A DNA stretch of 63,813 nt from CAZQFV01 sp964592645 (GCA_964592645.1 CAZQFV010000023.1:1-63813); one strand, 5' to 3'; counted from the first letter of the stretch, positions 18,813 to 27,923 are shown. A program made the numbers and translations. Notes: generated by a model not told the origin, from the letters alone.

Positions 18813-21800
18813 CGCCACCGCAGGCGGAGCGGGCGATGGCGCGGCATGGCCGCCAGGAAGACGCGATAGGCGGCCGGCGTGGGGGTGGGCGGGGGGCCGG
18901 GCGTGGCGGTGTTGGTTGGGGAAGGGATGCGCGTGGCCGTGGGCGTCGGCGTAGAGGTGGGCGAGGGGGCGGGGGTATGGGTGGGGCCGGGCGTGGCCGT
19001 GGAGGAGGGGGTCGGCGTGCGCGTGGGCGTGGCCGTGGAGGTGGGGGTCGGCGTGCGCGTGGGCGTGGGCGTGGAGGTGGGGGTCGGCGTGGGCGTGGGC
19101 GTGGGCACCAGGAAGCCGGCCACGCGGCACATCACTTGCTGCCGGGCCGCGGCCGGGTAGATGGCCTCGAAGGGGAACCCCATGTACACCAGGCGGTAGC
19201 CGCCGCTGTACTCCACGGCGGCGCTGCGCGCCCCGGCATAGGATAGGTCCACCGTAGCCCCGCCCAGGGGGGCGATGTAGTCGGCATAGTCCACGTCGTA
19301 GGTGCCGTGGGTGCCGTCGTCGAAGGAAAAGGCCGGCAGTCCGGCAAAGATGCCCGCCGTGCCGGTCACCTGGTACGTCCCGGCATCGTCGCCGAGGTAG
19401 TCGGCCTTCAAGTAGCCGTTGTAAAAGGCGCGGTCCTCGGCGCTGCCCAGGTAGTCCAGGTCCCAGCCGATCTCGGCCCCGCTGACCAGCAGCCGGCCTC
19501 CACCGTCCAGGAAGGCGCCCACCAGGGCCTGCTCCGACGAGCTAAAGGTCTCGTCGTAGGTCGATTCCTCCCCCAGGATCCAGTCGACCGTGGCGTAGTC
19601 GGCGAGGAGCACGTCGCCGCCCGCGACCGCCTCGTTGGCCGCAAAGTCGAAGGGCACCCCGCAGGCGTGCAAGGCCCCGCCGTGCTGGATGATATAGTCG
19701 TAGCCGTTCATCCGCTCCAGGTACATCCGGGCGGCCCACCCGGCGTCGGGGACATACTCATAGAGGTTGGCGTGCCGGTCGAGGCGGTCGAAGCCGTCCA
19801 CGACCAGGGTGGCCGGCCGGCCGCCCGTCGCCGTCGTGCGCAGCCCCGCCGTCAGGCAGGGGTACGATTCGCCCCCGGCGTTGAGGGCGGTGACGCGGAA
19901 GAAGTAGGGGGTCTCCAAGGCCAGCCCGTCGACCAGCGCCTGCGTGCCGGTGACGATGTGGCCGTTGTCAAAGGCCCGGCCGTCGGCGCTGATATAGACC
20001 TTGTACCAGCCGGCGGGGTCGCCATAGGGCTCGCCGGAGGGGGGGGCCTGCCAGGTCAGCAGGGCCTGGCCGGGGCCGCTGTTGCGCGCCGTCACCGCGC
20101 AGGGCGGCTCGGGCAGCAGGTCGGGGTCGGGGTCGCCGTCGCGGTTGGCAAAGTACTTGACGATGCCCTGGTAGACGGCGCGGGCCGCCAGGCGGCGAAA
20201 GTTGGGCTCGCGGAGTTGCGCGGCGTCGACGGAGTTGTCGTGAAAGGCTAGCTCCAGGAGCACGCCGGGCATGGAGGAGAGTTCGCGCACTTCGCCAAAA
20301 TTGGCGGTGTACCGGCCGCGGTCCGTCCAGAGGGGGTCCCAGGCGGCCCGGATGTCGTCGATCAGCTCGGCGTGGACGAAATCTTGCAGCAGGCCGCTGC
20401 CCGGCGGGTCGTCGGCGGCATAGATGTAGGTGCTGGTGCCGCGGGGGTTATCGGTCGTGCAGCCCCCGTTGAGCCCGTTGGAGTGCCAGGAGATATAGAC
20501 GGCGTCGGTGCCGGCGGCCTTGGACTTTTCCCACTCCGAGTAGAGCGGCCGGCAGACGACATCGTTGGGGTAGCGATCGGGTGGCGCGCCCTGGTAGGGG
20601 GCCCAGGTGAGGCAGGCTTCTTCGTAGCGCGGGTGGCCGCTCGGTCCGCCGCCGTAGTCGACGGTGCCCAGGCCACCGCCGAAGCGCACGGCGTCGGCGA
20701 TGAGGGCCTGGGGCGGGTTGTACTGCTGCGACCGGTTGCTCAGGGTGAGGTGGCCGCCGGTCCCGGCCCGGAAGTAATAGGTTCCCAGGTAGACCCAGGT
20801 CTGCCCGTGCACCTCCTGGTTCAGGTGCATCTCGGTGACCCCGCCGGCGTGCTGGATGCGGTAGAGGGTATCGGTGGCCCGGTTGGTCCCCTCGCGGTAC
20901 CACACATAGACGCCGTAGGCGCCGTCGGCGGGGAGGTCCGGGGTCCAGGTGGCGGTGGCCGTCTCGGTGATCGTCGCGTAGCTGTAGCGGTAGGTCAGCC
21001 CCTGGTAGCCGGGGTAGACGCTGGTGTTCCAGGTCCCCGTCTCCTGGTAGCCCGGTGCGCCGCCGTCGTTGTCGACGATGACCTCGTGGGTATTCATATC
21101 GCGCTCGCGCACCGTCCAGACCTCGGCGCCGGCGTTCCAGAGGTAGGTGAGCAGGTAGTTGTTGACGATCTCGGCGTTGGAGAGATCTTCGACCAGGTCG
21201 CAGTAGCTGGGGCGCTGGGTCGCCCAGTGTGAGCCGGTCCAGTACCAGCCGTGGCCGGCGCTGAGGAAGACGGTCTTGCCGCTGAGGGCCCCCTGGGGCT
21301 GGCCCTGGCCGTAGACCGGCGGCTGGCCGGCGGTGGTGTCTGCCTGGGGCCGGGCGGGGATGTCGTCGGGCGGGCTCTCGTAGGGCAGCGGGGGGCGGTC
21401 CGGCAGAAAGTCGGAGATGGGGCGGGCGGTTCCGGGCGCCTGGGGGTCCAGGGCCAGGAGGTGAAAGTCGTACAGCTCCAGCCCGTCCAGGGTGCAGAGG
21501 AACTGCTCCACCATGAGGTCGCTGTCCAGGGCGTCGAAGCCGCCCTGGAGGAAGGCCGCCGGCAGGTCGAGCGTGGCGGTGACCGCTGCGCCGCGCACGG
21601 CCAGGTTGGCCAGCCGCGCGGTGCCGGGGAAGGCCGAGGAGAGGCCCTGGGCAGACTCCTCCGCGGTGGGGCCGAGGAGGAGGGCCGTCATCAGGGCGCG
21701 GGCCGCTTCCTCGCGGCCGGCCGGCAGCTCCAGGGGGCGCGCGGCGCGGGCCAGCAGCCCGCCGCGCAGAAAACAGGGGCGCGCGCCCCCGGCGGCCGGC

Positions 21801-21943
21801 GCGGCCGGCGCCGGGGGCGGCGGCGGGGGCGCGGAGTGGGCCGGCGGCAGGAGCGCCGCCAGGGCCAGCAGCCCCAGCAGGCCCCAGACGATGGCTCCTA
21901 GCCCTATCCGGTAGCGTCCTCTGCGCTGAAAGGGATGCGACAT
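18809..21943 (-). CDS. Secreted amidase_3 protein with inserted golvesin-like domain, fn3 and Thr-Pro linker
   Basis: The 1044-residue protein begins with a signal peptide (hydrophobic 14-36, cut near AHSA), followed by a Pro-rich spacer and a GerMN-like domain (about 75-160). The N-acetylmuramoyl-L-alanine amidase domain (220-600) shows zinc ligands H231 (SAGHG), H487 (SWHSNG) and the catalytic Glu E564 (LLELAFHDN). A golvesin C-terminal-like beta domain (about 285-425) is inserted inside it. An fn3 domain (612-700) and a large ThuA-like domain (730-945) follow. The C-terminus has about 78 residues of Thr-Pro repeats and then AYRVFLAAM. It probably cleaves peptidoglycan at the cell surface. 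The start at 21943 is chosen for GGAGG 7 nt upstream. Confidence 0.85.
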   Translation of the reverse strand: MSHPFQRRGRYRIGLGAIVWGLLGLLALAALLPPAHSAPPPPPPAPAAPAAGGARPCFLRGGLLARAARPLELPAGREEAARALMTALLLGPTAEESAQGLSSAFPGTARLANLAVRGAAVTATLDLPAAFLQGGFDALDSDLMVEQFLCTLDGLELYDFHLLALDPQAPGTARPISDFLPDRPPLPYESPPDDIPARPQADTTAGQPPVYGQGQPQGALSGKTVFLSAGHGWYWTGSHWATQRPSYCDLVEDLSNAEIVNNYLLTYLWNAGAEVWTVRERDMNTHEVIVDNDGGAPGYQETGTWNTSVYPGYQGLTYRYSYATITETATATWTPDLPADGAYGVYVWYREGTNRATDTLYRIQHAGGVTEMHLNQEVHGQTWVYLGTYYFRAGTGGHLTLSNRSQQYNPPQALIADAVRFGGGLGTVDYGGGPSGHPRYEEACLTWAPYQGAPPDRYPNDVVCRPLYSEWEKSKAAGTDAVYISWHSNGLNGGCTTDNPRGTSTYIYAADDPPGSGLLQDFVHAELIDDIRAAWDPLWTDRGRYTANFGEVRELSSMPGVLLELAFHDNSVDAAQLREPNFRRLAARAVYQGIVKYFANRDGDPDPDLLPEPPCAVTARNSGPGQALLTWQAPPSGEPYGDPAGWYKVYISADGRAFDNGHIVTGTQALVDGLALETPYFFRVTALNAGGESYPCLTAGLRTTATGGRPATLVVDGFDRLDRHANLYEYVPDAGWAARMYLERMNGYDYIIQHGGALHACGVPFDFAANEAVAGGDVLLADYATVDWILGEESTYDETFSSSEQALVGAFLDGGGRLLVSGAEIGWDLDYLGSAEDRAFYNGYLKADYLGDDAGTYQVTGTAGIFAGLPAFSFDDGTHGTYDVDYADYIAPLGGATVDLSYAGARSAAVEYSGGYRLVYMGFPFEAIYPAAARQQVMCRVAGFLVPTPTPTPTPTSTPTPTRTPTPTSTATPTRTPTPSSTATPGPTHTPAPSPTSTPTPTATRIPSPTNTATPGPPPTPTPAAYRVFLAAMPRHRPLRLRWR
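18875..19108 (-). repeat. Low-complexity tract encoding a Thr-Pro linker
   Basis: Degenerate 6 bp periodicity (ACNCCC/ACGCCN on the coding strand) encodes alternating Thr-Pro with Ser, Ala and Arg substitutions. Such tracts vary in length between strains and may be hard to assemble. Confidence 0.85.
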
Positions 21944-21984
21944 ACCCAACCTCCGGTCAGGCACAAGGTGCGACACAACGATCT

Positions 21985-22013
21985 CTTATAGCACACTTGG
22001 GAGGGGGCGTCAA
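21985..22013 (-). promoter_or_regulatory. Promoter of the amidase gene
   Basis: TTGACG and TATAAG with a 17 nt spacer and an extended -10 TG. The gene starts about 40 nt downstream. Confidence 0.65.
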
Positions 22014-22105
22014 CATAACCGGCCCTCGCCTGGTTCGATTGCCGGCGGGCGGCGCCGGGGCGACCCGCGTTGTTTTGTCAAGGGCCATCGGCCGGCGCCA
22101 CCTTG

Positions 22106-22114
22106 TGCTATAAT
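22106..22114 (+). promoter_or_regulatory. Extended -10 promoter of the sialidase-like gene
   Basis: TGCTATAAT is a full extended -10 element without a recognisable -35 at 16-18 nt. The same TTGTGCTATAATGCCC context recurs before the ABC permease at 35.5 kb. Confidence 0.5.
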
Positions 22115-22278
22115 GCCCCTGGTGCTGCGAAGAGCGCATCAGGAGGTCGGCGGACTAAAGTCAGCGCTTTCGACCCTCGGCAGTGGGGAACAACACCGGC
22201 CGTCCGGTAAGAAGGCTCGTTGGGATGGCGCCAGGGCGGCAGACCGCGATCGCTATCCGTTTACCTAGGAGGGCTACG

Positions 22279-24783
22279 ATGATCAAGAAGATTGCCATCG
22301 GTGCGCTTTTGCTCCAGGCTGTCCTGCCCGCCATGGTCCCGGCCCTCGGCGGCGCGCCCCAGGCCGTGCTCCCCATTTACGCCGGCCCCGAACTGGACTA
22401 TCAGCCGGCCATCATCCGCATCCAACCCGACGGCCGGCTGCTGGTCGTCTTCGAGCGCATCCGCCTGGCCGATTTCTTCGGCGACTTTTACGTGACCTTT
22501 TCCAGCGACAACGGCCTGACCTGGAGCCCTCCGCAGCCGGCCATAGCCTCGGCGCGCAACGAGCGCCACCCCGCGCTGGTCCAACTGGGCCCCGACTCCT
22601 TTGCCCTTTTCTACCTGGTAGATGAGACCGGGAGCGGGTCGTATCGTCTGCACCGCGCCACATCCAGCGACGCCATCGCCTGGACCGACCAGGGGCCACT
22701 CGACCTGGGCTGGGCTACGCCCGGCGAGATCAACCCCTGCGTGATCCGCGAGGCCGACGGCACGCTGACAATGACCTACCACCGCCTCTCCGGCCCATCC
22801 TACATCGCCCAGTCCACCGACGATGGCGCGACCTGGGACACGCTCAAGACACAGGTCAGCCCGGCCAACGCCCAACTGCCGCGCCTGGTCAAGCGGGAGC
22901 GCGATGGCCTCTACCTGGTCACCTATCAGGTGGGGGGCTCCAACCTGGACATCTATGCCAAGACCTCCACCGACCCCTACAATTGGAGCGGTCCCCAGGT
23001 CCCGATCTCTACGGAGATCAACAGCCACGACTCCCAGCCCATCGTCCTGGAGGACGGCACCTTCCTGGTGGCCTATGCCATGACGCCGGTCTCCTATTTC
23101 GACCTGTTCTACCGGACCAGCGCCGACGGCCTGGCCTGGTCGGACGAGGTCCAGGTCACGGATGATCGGTATTTCTATAACACCCAGCCCCACCCGCTGC
23201 TGCATGGCGCCCTGGGGCACATCATCCTGACATGGTCGCACCAGGTGAGCGCCCAGCCCTACCAGGATCACGACGTCTACATCGAGACCGACCTGCTCAT
23301 CCCCGCCGACCTGTCGCCCTCGGCCAAGGAGGTGGCCCCGGCGGTCGTCGCGCCGGCCGGCCTGCTCACCTATACCCTCCTCCTGGCGAACGCCGGCCCC
23401 GGCCCGACCGTGGCCGTCCTGTCCGACCCCATCCCGGGCCGCGCGACCTATGCCGGCGGCCTGTGGGCCAGCGGCGGCGCCTACGGCTACGACGCGGGCC
23501 ACAACCTGATCACCTGGACCGGGGCCCTCTCGGCCTACGCCGCGGTGACGCTGACCTACCGTGTGGCCGCGGCCCCGGACCTGGGCGACGGCGAGGTGAT
23601 CACCAATACCGCCCGACTGACCAACGCGCAGGGACTCGCCGTCACCCTAGTGGCGTCGGCGGCCGGCGACGCGCTGCCGCCGTTCTCGACGATCGCCGAC
23701 CCGCGGGACGGGCAGATCATCAGCGGCACGGCCTACCTGGTGCGCGGCACGGCCGGCGACACCGTTGGGATCGCGGCGGTGGCGGTGAGCGTCGACAGGG
23801 GGGCCTGGCAGCCGGTCGTGGGGACGGAGGATTGGAGCTACGCCTGGAGCGGCCTGGCCGACGGCCCGCACCACCTGCGCAGCCGGGCGGTGGACCTGGC
23901 GGGGCATGTCGAAGTGCCCGGCCCGGGGATCACCGTCACCGTGGACGCCACGGCCCCGGAGCTGGTGGCCCACCGGCCGGCGGACGGCGCGCTGGACGTG
24001 CCGGTGTCGGCCGCGGTGGTTCTGACGTTCGGCGAGGCCATCGTCACGGGCACGCTGGCCTATGCGGCGGCGCCCGACCCGGGTGGCTGGGCTGCCTCCT
24101 GGGACGCCCCGGCGACGGTGGTGACCCTGACACACGGCGACTTCGCCTACGCCCAGCCCTACACGTTCACCGTGCTCCAGGCCCACGATAGGGCCGGCAA
24201 CCCGCTAGCGCCCGTGACCTGGTCGTTCGCCACCGAGGAGCGGCCCTGCGACGCGGCGGCCATCCTCACCATCACCGCTGCCCTCTCCGGTTGTCAGGTG
24301 GCCTTCGGCGCGGCGATCAGCGGCACGCAGCCGCTGGCCTACCTGTGGGATTTCGGCTTCCAGACGAGCACACATACGAATCCGCTGGTCGATTTCGGCG
24401 CCGGCGGAACCTATCCCTATACTCTGACCGTGTTCAACTGCGGGGTCTACTCGGACACGGCCGTGGGGACGGTGACCGTGGCCTGTGCGCCGCCCTGCGT
24501 CGGGCCGGCGGGGGCCGATTTTGTCCACGCGCCCGCGGAGCCGCGGGTCCAGGCCACGGTCCATTTCAGCGCCAGCGTGCTCGGCGGCACGGCGCCCTTT
24601 ACCTATAGTTGGGCTTTTGGCGATGGCGGTATGGCCATGGGCCGGTATGCGACCCACGTCTTTGCGATGCCCGGCGCCCACACCACGACCCTGGTGGTGG
24701 CGAACGGCTGCGGCCAGGACTCCCGGCAGCGCGTTGTCTGGGCCGTGCCGTACCGCATCTACCTGCCCCTGGTGGCCAAGTAG
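22279..24783 (+). CDS. Secreted BNR/sialidase-like repeat protein with Ig and PKD domains
   Basis: The 834-residue protein starts with a signal peptide (IAIGALLLQAVLPAMVPALG). An N-terminal beta-propeller (about 30-345) carries repeated S-x-D-x-G-x-T-W Asp-box motifs (SSDNGLTW, STDDGATW, SADGLAW), as in sialidases and related carbohydrate-binding propellers. Next come a DUF11-like repeat (about 350-455), Ig-like domains (460-650) and two PKD-type modules (LWDFGF, SWAFGDGG). It ends YRIYLPLVAK, a terminal motif I associate with Chloroflexota surface proteins. The catalytic Arg triad and Tyr of true sialidases were not established, so the propeller may only bind. The start has AGGAGGG upstream. 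Confidence 0.8.
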   Translation: MIKKIAIGALLLQAVLPAMVPALGGAPQAVLPIYAGPELDYQPAIIRIQPDGRLLVVFERIRLADFFGDFYVTFSSDNGLTWSPPQPAIASARNERHPALVQLGPDSFALFYLVDETGSGSYRLHRATSSDAIAWTDQGPLDLGWATPGEINPCVIREADGTLTMTYHRLSGPSYIAQSTDDGATWDTLKTQVSPANAQLPRLVKRERDGLYLVTYQVGGSNLDIYAKTSTDPYNWSGPQVPISTEINSHDSQPIVLEDGTFLVAYAMTPVSYFDLFYRTSADGLAWSDEVQVTDDRYFYNTQPHPLLHGALGHIILTWSHQVSAQPYQDHDVYIETDLLIPADLSPSAKEVAPAVVAPAGLLTYTLLLANAGPGPTVAVLSDPIPGRATYAGGLWASGGAYGYDAGHNLITWTGALSAYAAVTLTYRVAAAPDLGDGEVITNTARLTNAQGLAVTLVASAAGDALPPFSTIADPRDGQIISGTAYLVRGTAGDTVGIAAVAVSVDRGAWQPVVGTEDWSYAWSGLADGPHHLRSRAVDLAGHVEVPGPGITVTVDATAPELVAHRPADGALDVPVSAAVVLTFGEAIVTGTLAYAAAPDPGGWAASWDAPATVVTLTHGDFAYAQPYTFTVLQAHDRAGNPLAPVTWSFATEERPCDAAAILTITAALSGCQVAFGAAISGTQPLAYLWDFGFQTSTHTNPLVDFGAGGTYPYTLTVFNCGVYSDTAVGTVTVACAPPCVGPAGADFVHAPAEPRVQATVHFSASVLGGTAPFTYSWAFGDGGMAMGRYATHVFAMPGAHTTTLVVANGCGQDSRQRVVWAVPYRIYLPLVAK

Positions 24784-24793
24784 GAGGCGTCCG

Positions 24794-25222
24794 ATGCGCA
24801 TCCGGTTTCCCAAGAGGCGGCTCTGGCTGTGCGTGGCCCCGGCGGTGTTTACCCTGCTCGACCAGACGCTGACGCTGGCCGGCCAGGCGCCGGAGTACTG
24901 GGCGGGCAACTTTGCCTACGTCAACGAGGGCTCCCCGCATGGTCACTGGGCCCTGGCGCAGCACCCGCTGGTCTTTGAGTTGGGCATCCTGCTCTGGGTC
25001 GCCCTCTTCGGCGCGGCCATCGTGCTGCTGCCGCGGCTGCCGGCGCTGATCGTGTCGCTGGCGGTGACGATGGGCCATGCCTGGGGAGCGAGCACCTGGC
25101 TGGGCGACTTCCTGGGCTACTGGGGCTGCATCGCCCTGTTTTTCGCCGCGGCGGCCCTGGTGGTGTTCACCTGGGAGAAGGGGCACTACGGGAGGGGCAT
25201 TCGCTTTCCGCCGACGCCCTGA
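24794..25222 (+). CDS. Small polytopic membrane protein, unknown function
   Basis: The 142-residue protein has four predicted transmembrane segments, near residues 10-28, 62-80, 82-98 and 108-125. I do not recognise the family. The start lies 10 nt after the stop of the surface protein, with GGAGG in between, so it is co-transcribed and may aid export or anchoring of that protein. A conserved-looking central segment (YVNEGSPHGHW) faces one side of the membrane between segments 1 and 2. Confidence 0.75.
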   Translation: MRIRFPKRRLWLCVAPAVFTLLDQTLTLAGQAPEYWAGNFAYVNEGSPHGHWALAQHPLVFELGILLWVALFGAAIVLLPRLPALIVSLAVTMGHAWGASTWLGDFLGYWGCIALFFAAAALVVFTWEKGHYGRGIRFPPTP

Positions 25223-25276
25223 ATCCGGCCGTCTTCCCGGTGTGTCCAAGTAGGTGGATGTTATCAGGAGGATGCG

Positions 25277-26080
25277 ATGGACTGGACAGACAGAACCGCC
25301 CTGATCACGGGGGCCTCGAGCGGCATCGGCGCGGCGGCGGCGCGAAAGCTGGCGCGCGAGGGGCTGCGGGTGGTGTTGGTGGCCCGGCGGGAGGACCGTC
25401 TGCAGGCGCTGGCCGAGGAGATCCGCGGGGAGGGAGGACAGGCGTTGGTCGTCGCCGCCGACCTGACACGGGAGGAGGAGCGCCGGCGCGTGCTGGACAC
25501 GGTGCTGACGGAGTGGGGGCCGGTGGACGTGCTGGTGAACAACGCCGGCCTGGGCTGGTACGGCTACGGCGCGGAGATGGCCTGGCCGACGGCCCAGCGC
25601 ATCATCCAGGTGAACGTGGACGCCGTCGTGCAGTTCACCCTGCTCTGCCTGCCGGGGATGCGGGCCCGGGGTCGGGGCCACATCATCAACGTGGGCTCGA
25701 TCGCCGGCAACCTGCCCAGCCAGGGGATCGCCATCTACAGCGCTACCAAGTCCTTTGTGGACAGCTTTACCACCTGCCTGCACCGGGAGATGCGCGGCAG
25801 CGGTGTGGACATCAGCGTCGTCAAGCCGGGGCCGGTGACGACCGAGTTCTTTGAGGTCGCCTCCTGCGCCGGCCGGCAGATGCCGGCGGAGCGTTTTGGG
25901 GTCAAGCCGGAGGCGGTGGCCGGCCGCATCTGGGAGTTGCTGAAGCACCCGACGCGCGTGGCCTATGTGCCGCGCTTCTATTGGTTCGCCCAGTGGGTCG
26001 AGCCGTTCTTCGGTTGGATCATGGACCTCCTGGGGCCGCTGCTGCTGCGGCGGGCCGGGGCGGCGCACCCTTCCGGGTAG
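25277..26080 (+). CDS. Short-chain dehydrogenase/reductase
   Basis: This 267-residue classical SDR oxidoreductase uses NAD(P). The cofactor loop is TGASSGIG (residues 10-17), the structural motif is NNAG, and the catalytic Ser and YxxxK are in NVGSIAG and YSATK. An Arg pair after the second strand (ARRED) favours NADP. The C-terminus ends in a hydrophobic segment (WIMDLLGPLLLRR), as in SDRs that associate with membranes and act on lipids. Substrate is unknown. An AGGAGG site precedes the ATG, and a strong terminator follows. Confidence 0.9.
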   Translation: MDWTDRTALITGASSGIGAAAARKLAREGLRVVLVARREDRLQALAEEIRGEGGQALVVAADLTREEERRRVLDTVLTEWGPVDVLVNNAGLGWYGYGAEMAWPTAQRIIQVNVDAVVQFTLLCLPGMRARGRGHIINVGSIAGNLPSQGIAIYSATKSFVDSFTTCLHREMRGSGVDISVVKPGPVTTEFFEVASCAGRQMPAERFGVKPEAVAGRIWELLKHPTRVAYVPRFYWFAQWVEPFFGWIMDLLGPLLLRRAGAAHPSG

Positions 26081-26095
26081 TTGTCGGCAGACATT

Positions 26096-26131
26096 GCCGG
26101 GCCCGGTGTCCAGCTTGGCACCGGGCCCGGC
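26096..26131. terminator. Bidirectional terminator hairpin
   Basis: Arms GCCGGGCCCGGTG and CACCGGGCCCGGC form a perfect 13 bp stem with a 10 nt loop. It sits between the convergent SDR and internally repeated protein genes. Confidence 0.75.
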
Positions 26132-26161
26132 TGCTTTGGCGCTGCGGCCTTGCCGCTTCCG

Positions 26162-27043
26162 CTACCAGCTACGACCACCCAGCGGCCGATTTCCACCGCG
26201 GCCGCCCATCATCCCACCGCGGCCCAGGCCGCCCGGTCCCCACATCCCGCCGGGCTGTGGGACCTGCTGCAGGCGGCTGGTGATGTTCTCCCGCATCTGG
26301 GCCAGCATGGTGTCGGCCTGCTCCTGGGTGAGCTTGCCGTCGGCCACCTGCTGGGCCAGGGCCTCGCGCCGCGGGGCCAGCAGGGCCTCGACCAGCGTCT
26401 CCAGCGCCACGCCTTTGTCCGCGGCCACCTGGGCCACGCTCTTGCCGCCCCGCAGTTCGGCCAGCAGGTCTTCCTCGGTCATCCCCAGCGTCTCGGCGAC
26501 CAGGTCGATCTGCCCGTGCAGTTGCCAGCCCAGGCGCTCGGCCCGCATCATGCGGCCGGCCGGACCCCGGCCCAGCATCGGGCCGGCCTGCTGTAGTTGC
26601 CGGGTGACATTTTCCTGCATCTGCGCCAGCATCCGATCGGCCTGCTCCTGGGTGAGCTTGCCGTCGGCCACCTGCTGGGCCAGGGCCTCGCGCCGCGGGG
26701 CCATGACGGCCTCGATGATCGTCTCCAGGGCCACGCCCTTGTCCGCGGCCAGGTCGGCCACGCTCCGGCCCTCTTTCAACGCCGCCGTCAGCTCGCTCAC
26801 CGTCATGCCGAGCTGCTCGGCGACGATCTCGGCCTGGCCGTAGGCCCGAAAGCCCCAGCGGCCGGCCTCGCGCGGCGTCAGCCCGCAGGGGCAGTTGCCC
26901 CCGCCGCGGCCCTGGGGAACCGGCGTGGGAGTGACCGTCGGCTCCTGCGCCGACATGGTCCGCACGCCGAACCACAGCCCGACCACCAAGACTGCTACCG
27001 CAGCCACCGCGCCGGCCAGAATGGCCCATCCGCGTTTGCCCAT
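26162..27043 (-). CDS. Membrane-anchored protein with two tandem 108-residue repeats
   Basis: The 293-residue protein has an N-terminal membrane anchor (about 7-29), a Pro-rich stretch, and then two copies of a 108-residue helical unit. Each unit contains VAExLGM, SVAxxAADKGVALET, APRREALAQQVADGKLTQEQAD and a Gln-rich end. The C-terminus is Gly/Met-rich (GGMMGGRGG). Units of this type, with alternating KLTxEQAD helices, occur in other hypothetical secreted proteins; the function is unknown. A 67 nt DNA segment is identical between the repeats (26313-26379 and 26637-26703), so the duplication is recent or kept alike by gene conversion. Confidence 0.82.
   Translation of the reverse strand: MGKRGWAILAGAVAAVAVLVVGLWFGVRTMSAQEPTVTPTPVPQGRGGGNCPCGLTPREAGRWGFRAYGQAEIVAEQLGMTVSELTAALKEGRSVADLAADKGVALETIIEAVMAPRREALAQQVADGKLTQEQADRMLAQMQENVTRQLQQAGPMLGRGPAGRMMRAERLGWQLHGQIDLVAETLGMTEEDLLAELRGGKSVAQVAADKGVALETLVEALLAPRREALAQQVADGKLTQEQADTMLAQMRENITSRLQQVPQPGGMWGPGGLGRGGMMGGRGGNRPLGGRSW
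26313..26379 (-). repeat. Direct repeat unit 1 (67 nt identical)
   Basis: Identical to 26637-26703, offset by 324 nt (108 codons). Lies inside the internally duplicated protein gene. Confidence 0.85.
26637..26703 (-). repeat. Direct repeat unit 2 (67 nt identical)
   Basis: Second copy of the 67 nt segment at 26313-26379, in the same orientation and frame. Confidence 0.85.
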
Positions 27044-27130
27044 CTTACACCTCCATCACTATATCTACAGGCTCGTCTCTATGGGCCCAGGATACCATGG
27101 TCGTATGAAGGAAGTGTGAATGGGCGGGAG

Positions 27131-27159
27131 TTGAACTGCAAGCCATGGTGTGGTAAGAT
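27131..27159 (+). promoter_or_regulatory. Promoter of the response regulator-glycosyltransferase-ABC operon
   Basis: TTGAAC and TAAGAT with a 17 nt spacer, 78 nt before the response-regulator start. Confidence 0.6.
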
Positions 27160-27236
27160 AACCCCGGTTCAGGAGGCAGGTGGAGGACTGGCATCCAAGG
27201 GCCATGCCTCCGGGGTGGTGGACAAGGAGAATGTGG

Positions 27237-27923
27237 ATGGACGAGCCGGAAGCCGGGCCTGCCGGCGAGACCGTGTTGATCGTGGACGACTCCGTCAGCA
27301 ACCTGCGGCTGCTGTCGCAGCTACTGAGGCAGCACGGGTACGGGGTGCGGGCGGCGACCAGCGGGGAGCATGCCCTGGCCGCGGCGCTGGCGGCGCCCCC
27401 GGATCTGATACTGTTGGACATCTGTATGCCCGGTATGGATGGCTACGCGGTTTGTGAGCAACTCAAGGCTCTCGAGCCGACCCGCGAAATCCCGGTGATC
27501 TTTGTCAGCGGGTTGGAAGAAACCAAAGACAAGGTGCAGGCCTTTTCCGTGGGTGGGGTGGACTATGTGACCAAGCCGTTCCGGGCCGAAGAGGTGTTGG
27601 CCCGGGTGCGCACGCACCTGGCGCTGCGCAGGCTGCAGAAGGAGCTACAGGAGGCCAATCGGGAGCTGGAGAGGCAGTACGCTGAGCTGGCGCGATCCAG
27701 CGCCGAACTGCGGGCCCGGAACGCCGAACTGCAGGAAGCGCAAGGGACGATCAAGACATTGCGGGGCTTGATTCCCATCTGCGCCTGGTGCGGGCGCCGG
27801 ATCCGGGACGAAGAGGGGAACTGGGTGCAACTGGAGGCCTACATCACGGCCCGCTCGGGGGCTCAGTTCAGCCACGGCATCTGCCCGGAGTGCAACGCCC
27901 GGCTCGCCGAGGAGGAGGGCTGA
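27237..27923 (+). CDS. Response regulator with coiled coil and C-terminal CxxC/CxxC module
   Basis: The 228-residue protein has an intact receiver (IVDDS, phospho-acceptor D61 in LLDICMPG, VTKPF). A coiled coil follows (about 128-168, LQEANRELERQYAELARSS region), then a Cys module with CAWCGRRIRD and, 30 residues later, GICPECNARL. Four such Cys would bind zinc; this module is common at the ends of receiver and GAF/PAS proteins in environmental bacteria, with no settled function. There is no DNA-binding domain. The start is chosen for AAGGAG 7 nt upstream. The next gene starts inside the stop codon (TGATG), so expression is coupled. Confidence 0.87.
   Translation: MDEPEAGPAGETVLIVDDSVSNLRLLSQLLRQHGYGVRAATSGEHALAAALAAPPDLILLDICMPGMDGYAVCEQLKALEPTREIPVIFVSGLEETKDKVQAFSVGGVDYVTKPFRAEEVLARVRTHLALRRLQKELQEANRELERQYAELARSSAELRARNAELQEAQGTIKTLRGLIPICAWCGRRIRDEEGNWVQLEAYITARSGAQFSHGICPECNARLAEEEG

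Larger units (their letters stand above)
21944..22278. other. 335 bp divergent intergenic region
   Basis: The region between the amidase and the sialidase-like gene holds their two promoters and an approximately 160 nt leader before the plus-strand gene. I see no reading frame with a ribosome site and no riboswitch family I can name in the leader. Confidence 0.6.

Noticed and set aside
22115..22278. Possible riboswitch in the leader of the sialidase-like gene
   Set aside because: I compared it by eye with c-di-GMP, cobalamin and glycine classes and found no conserved core.
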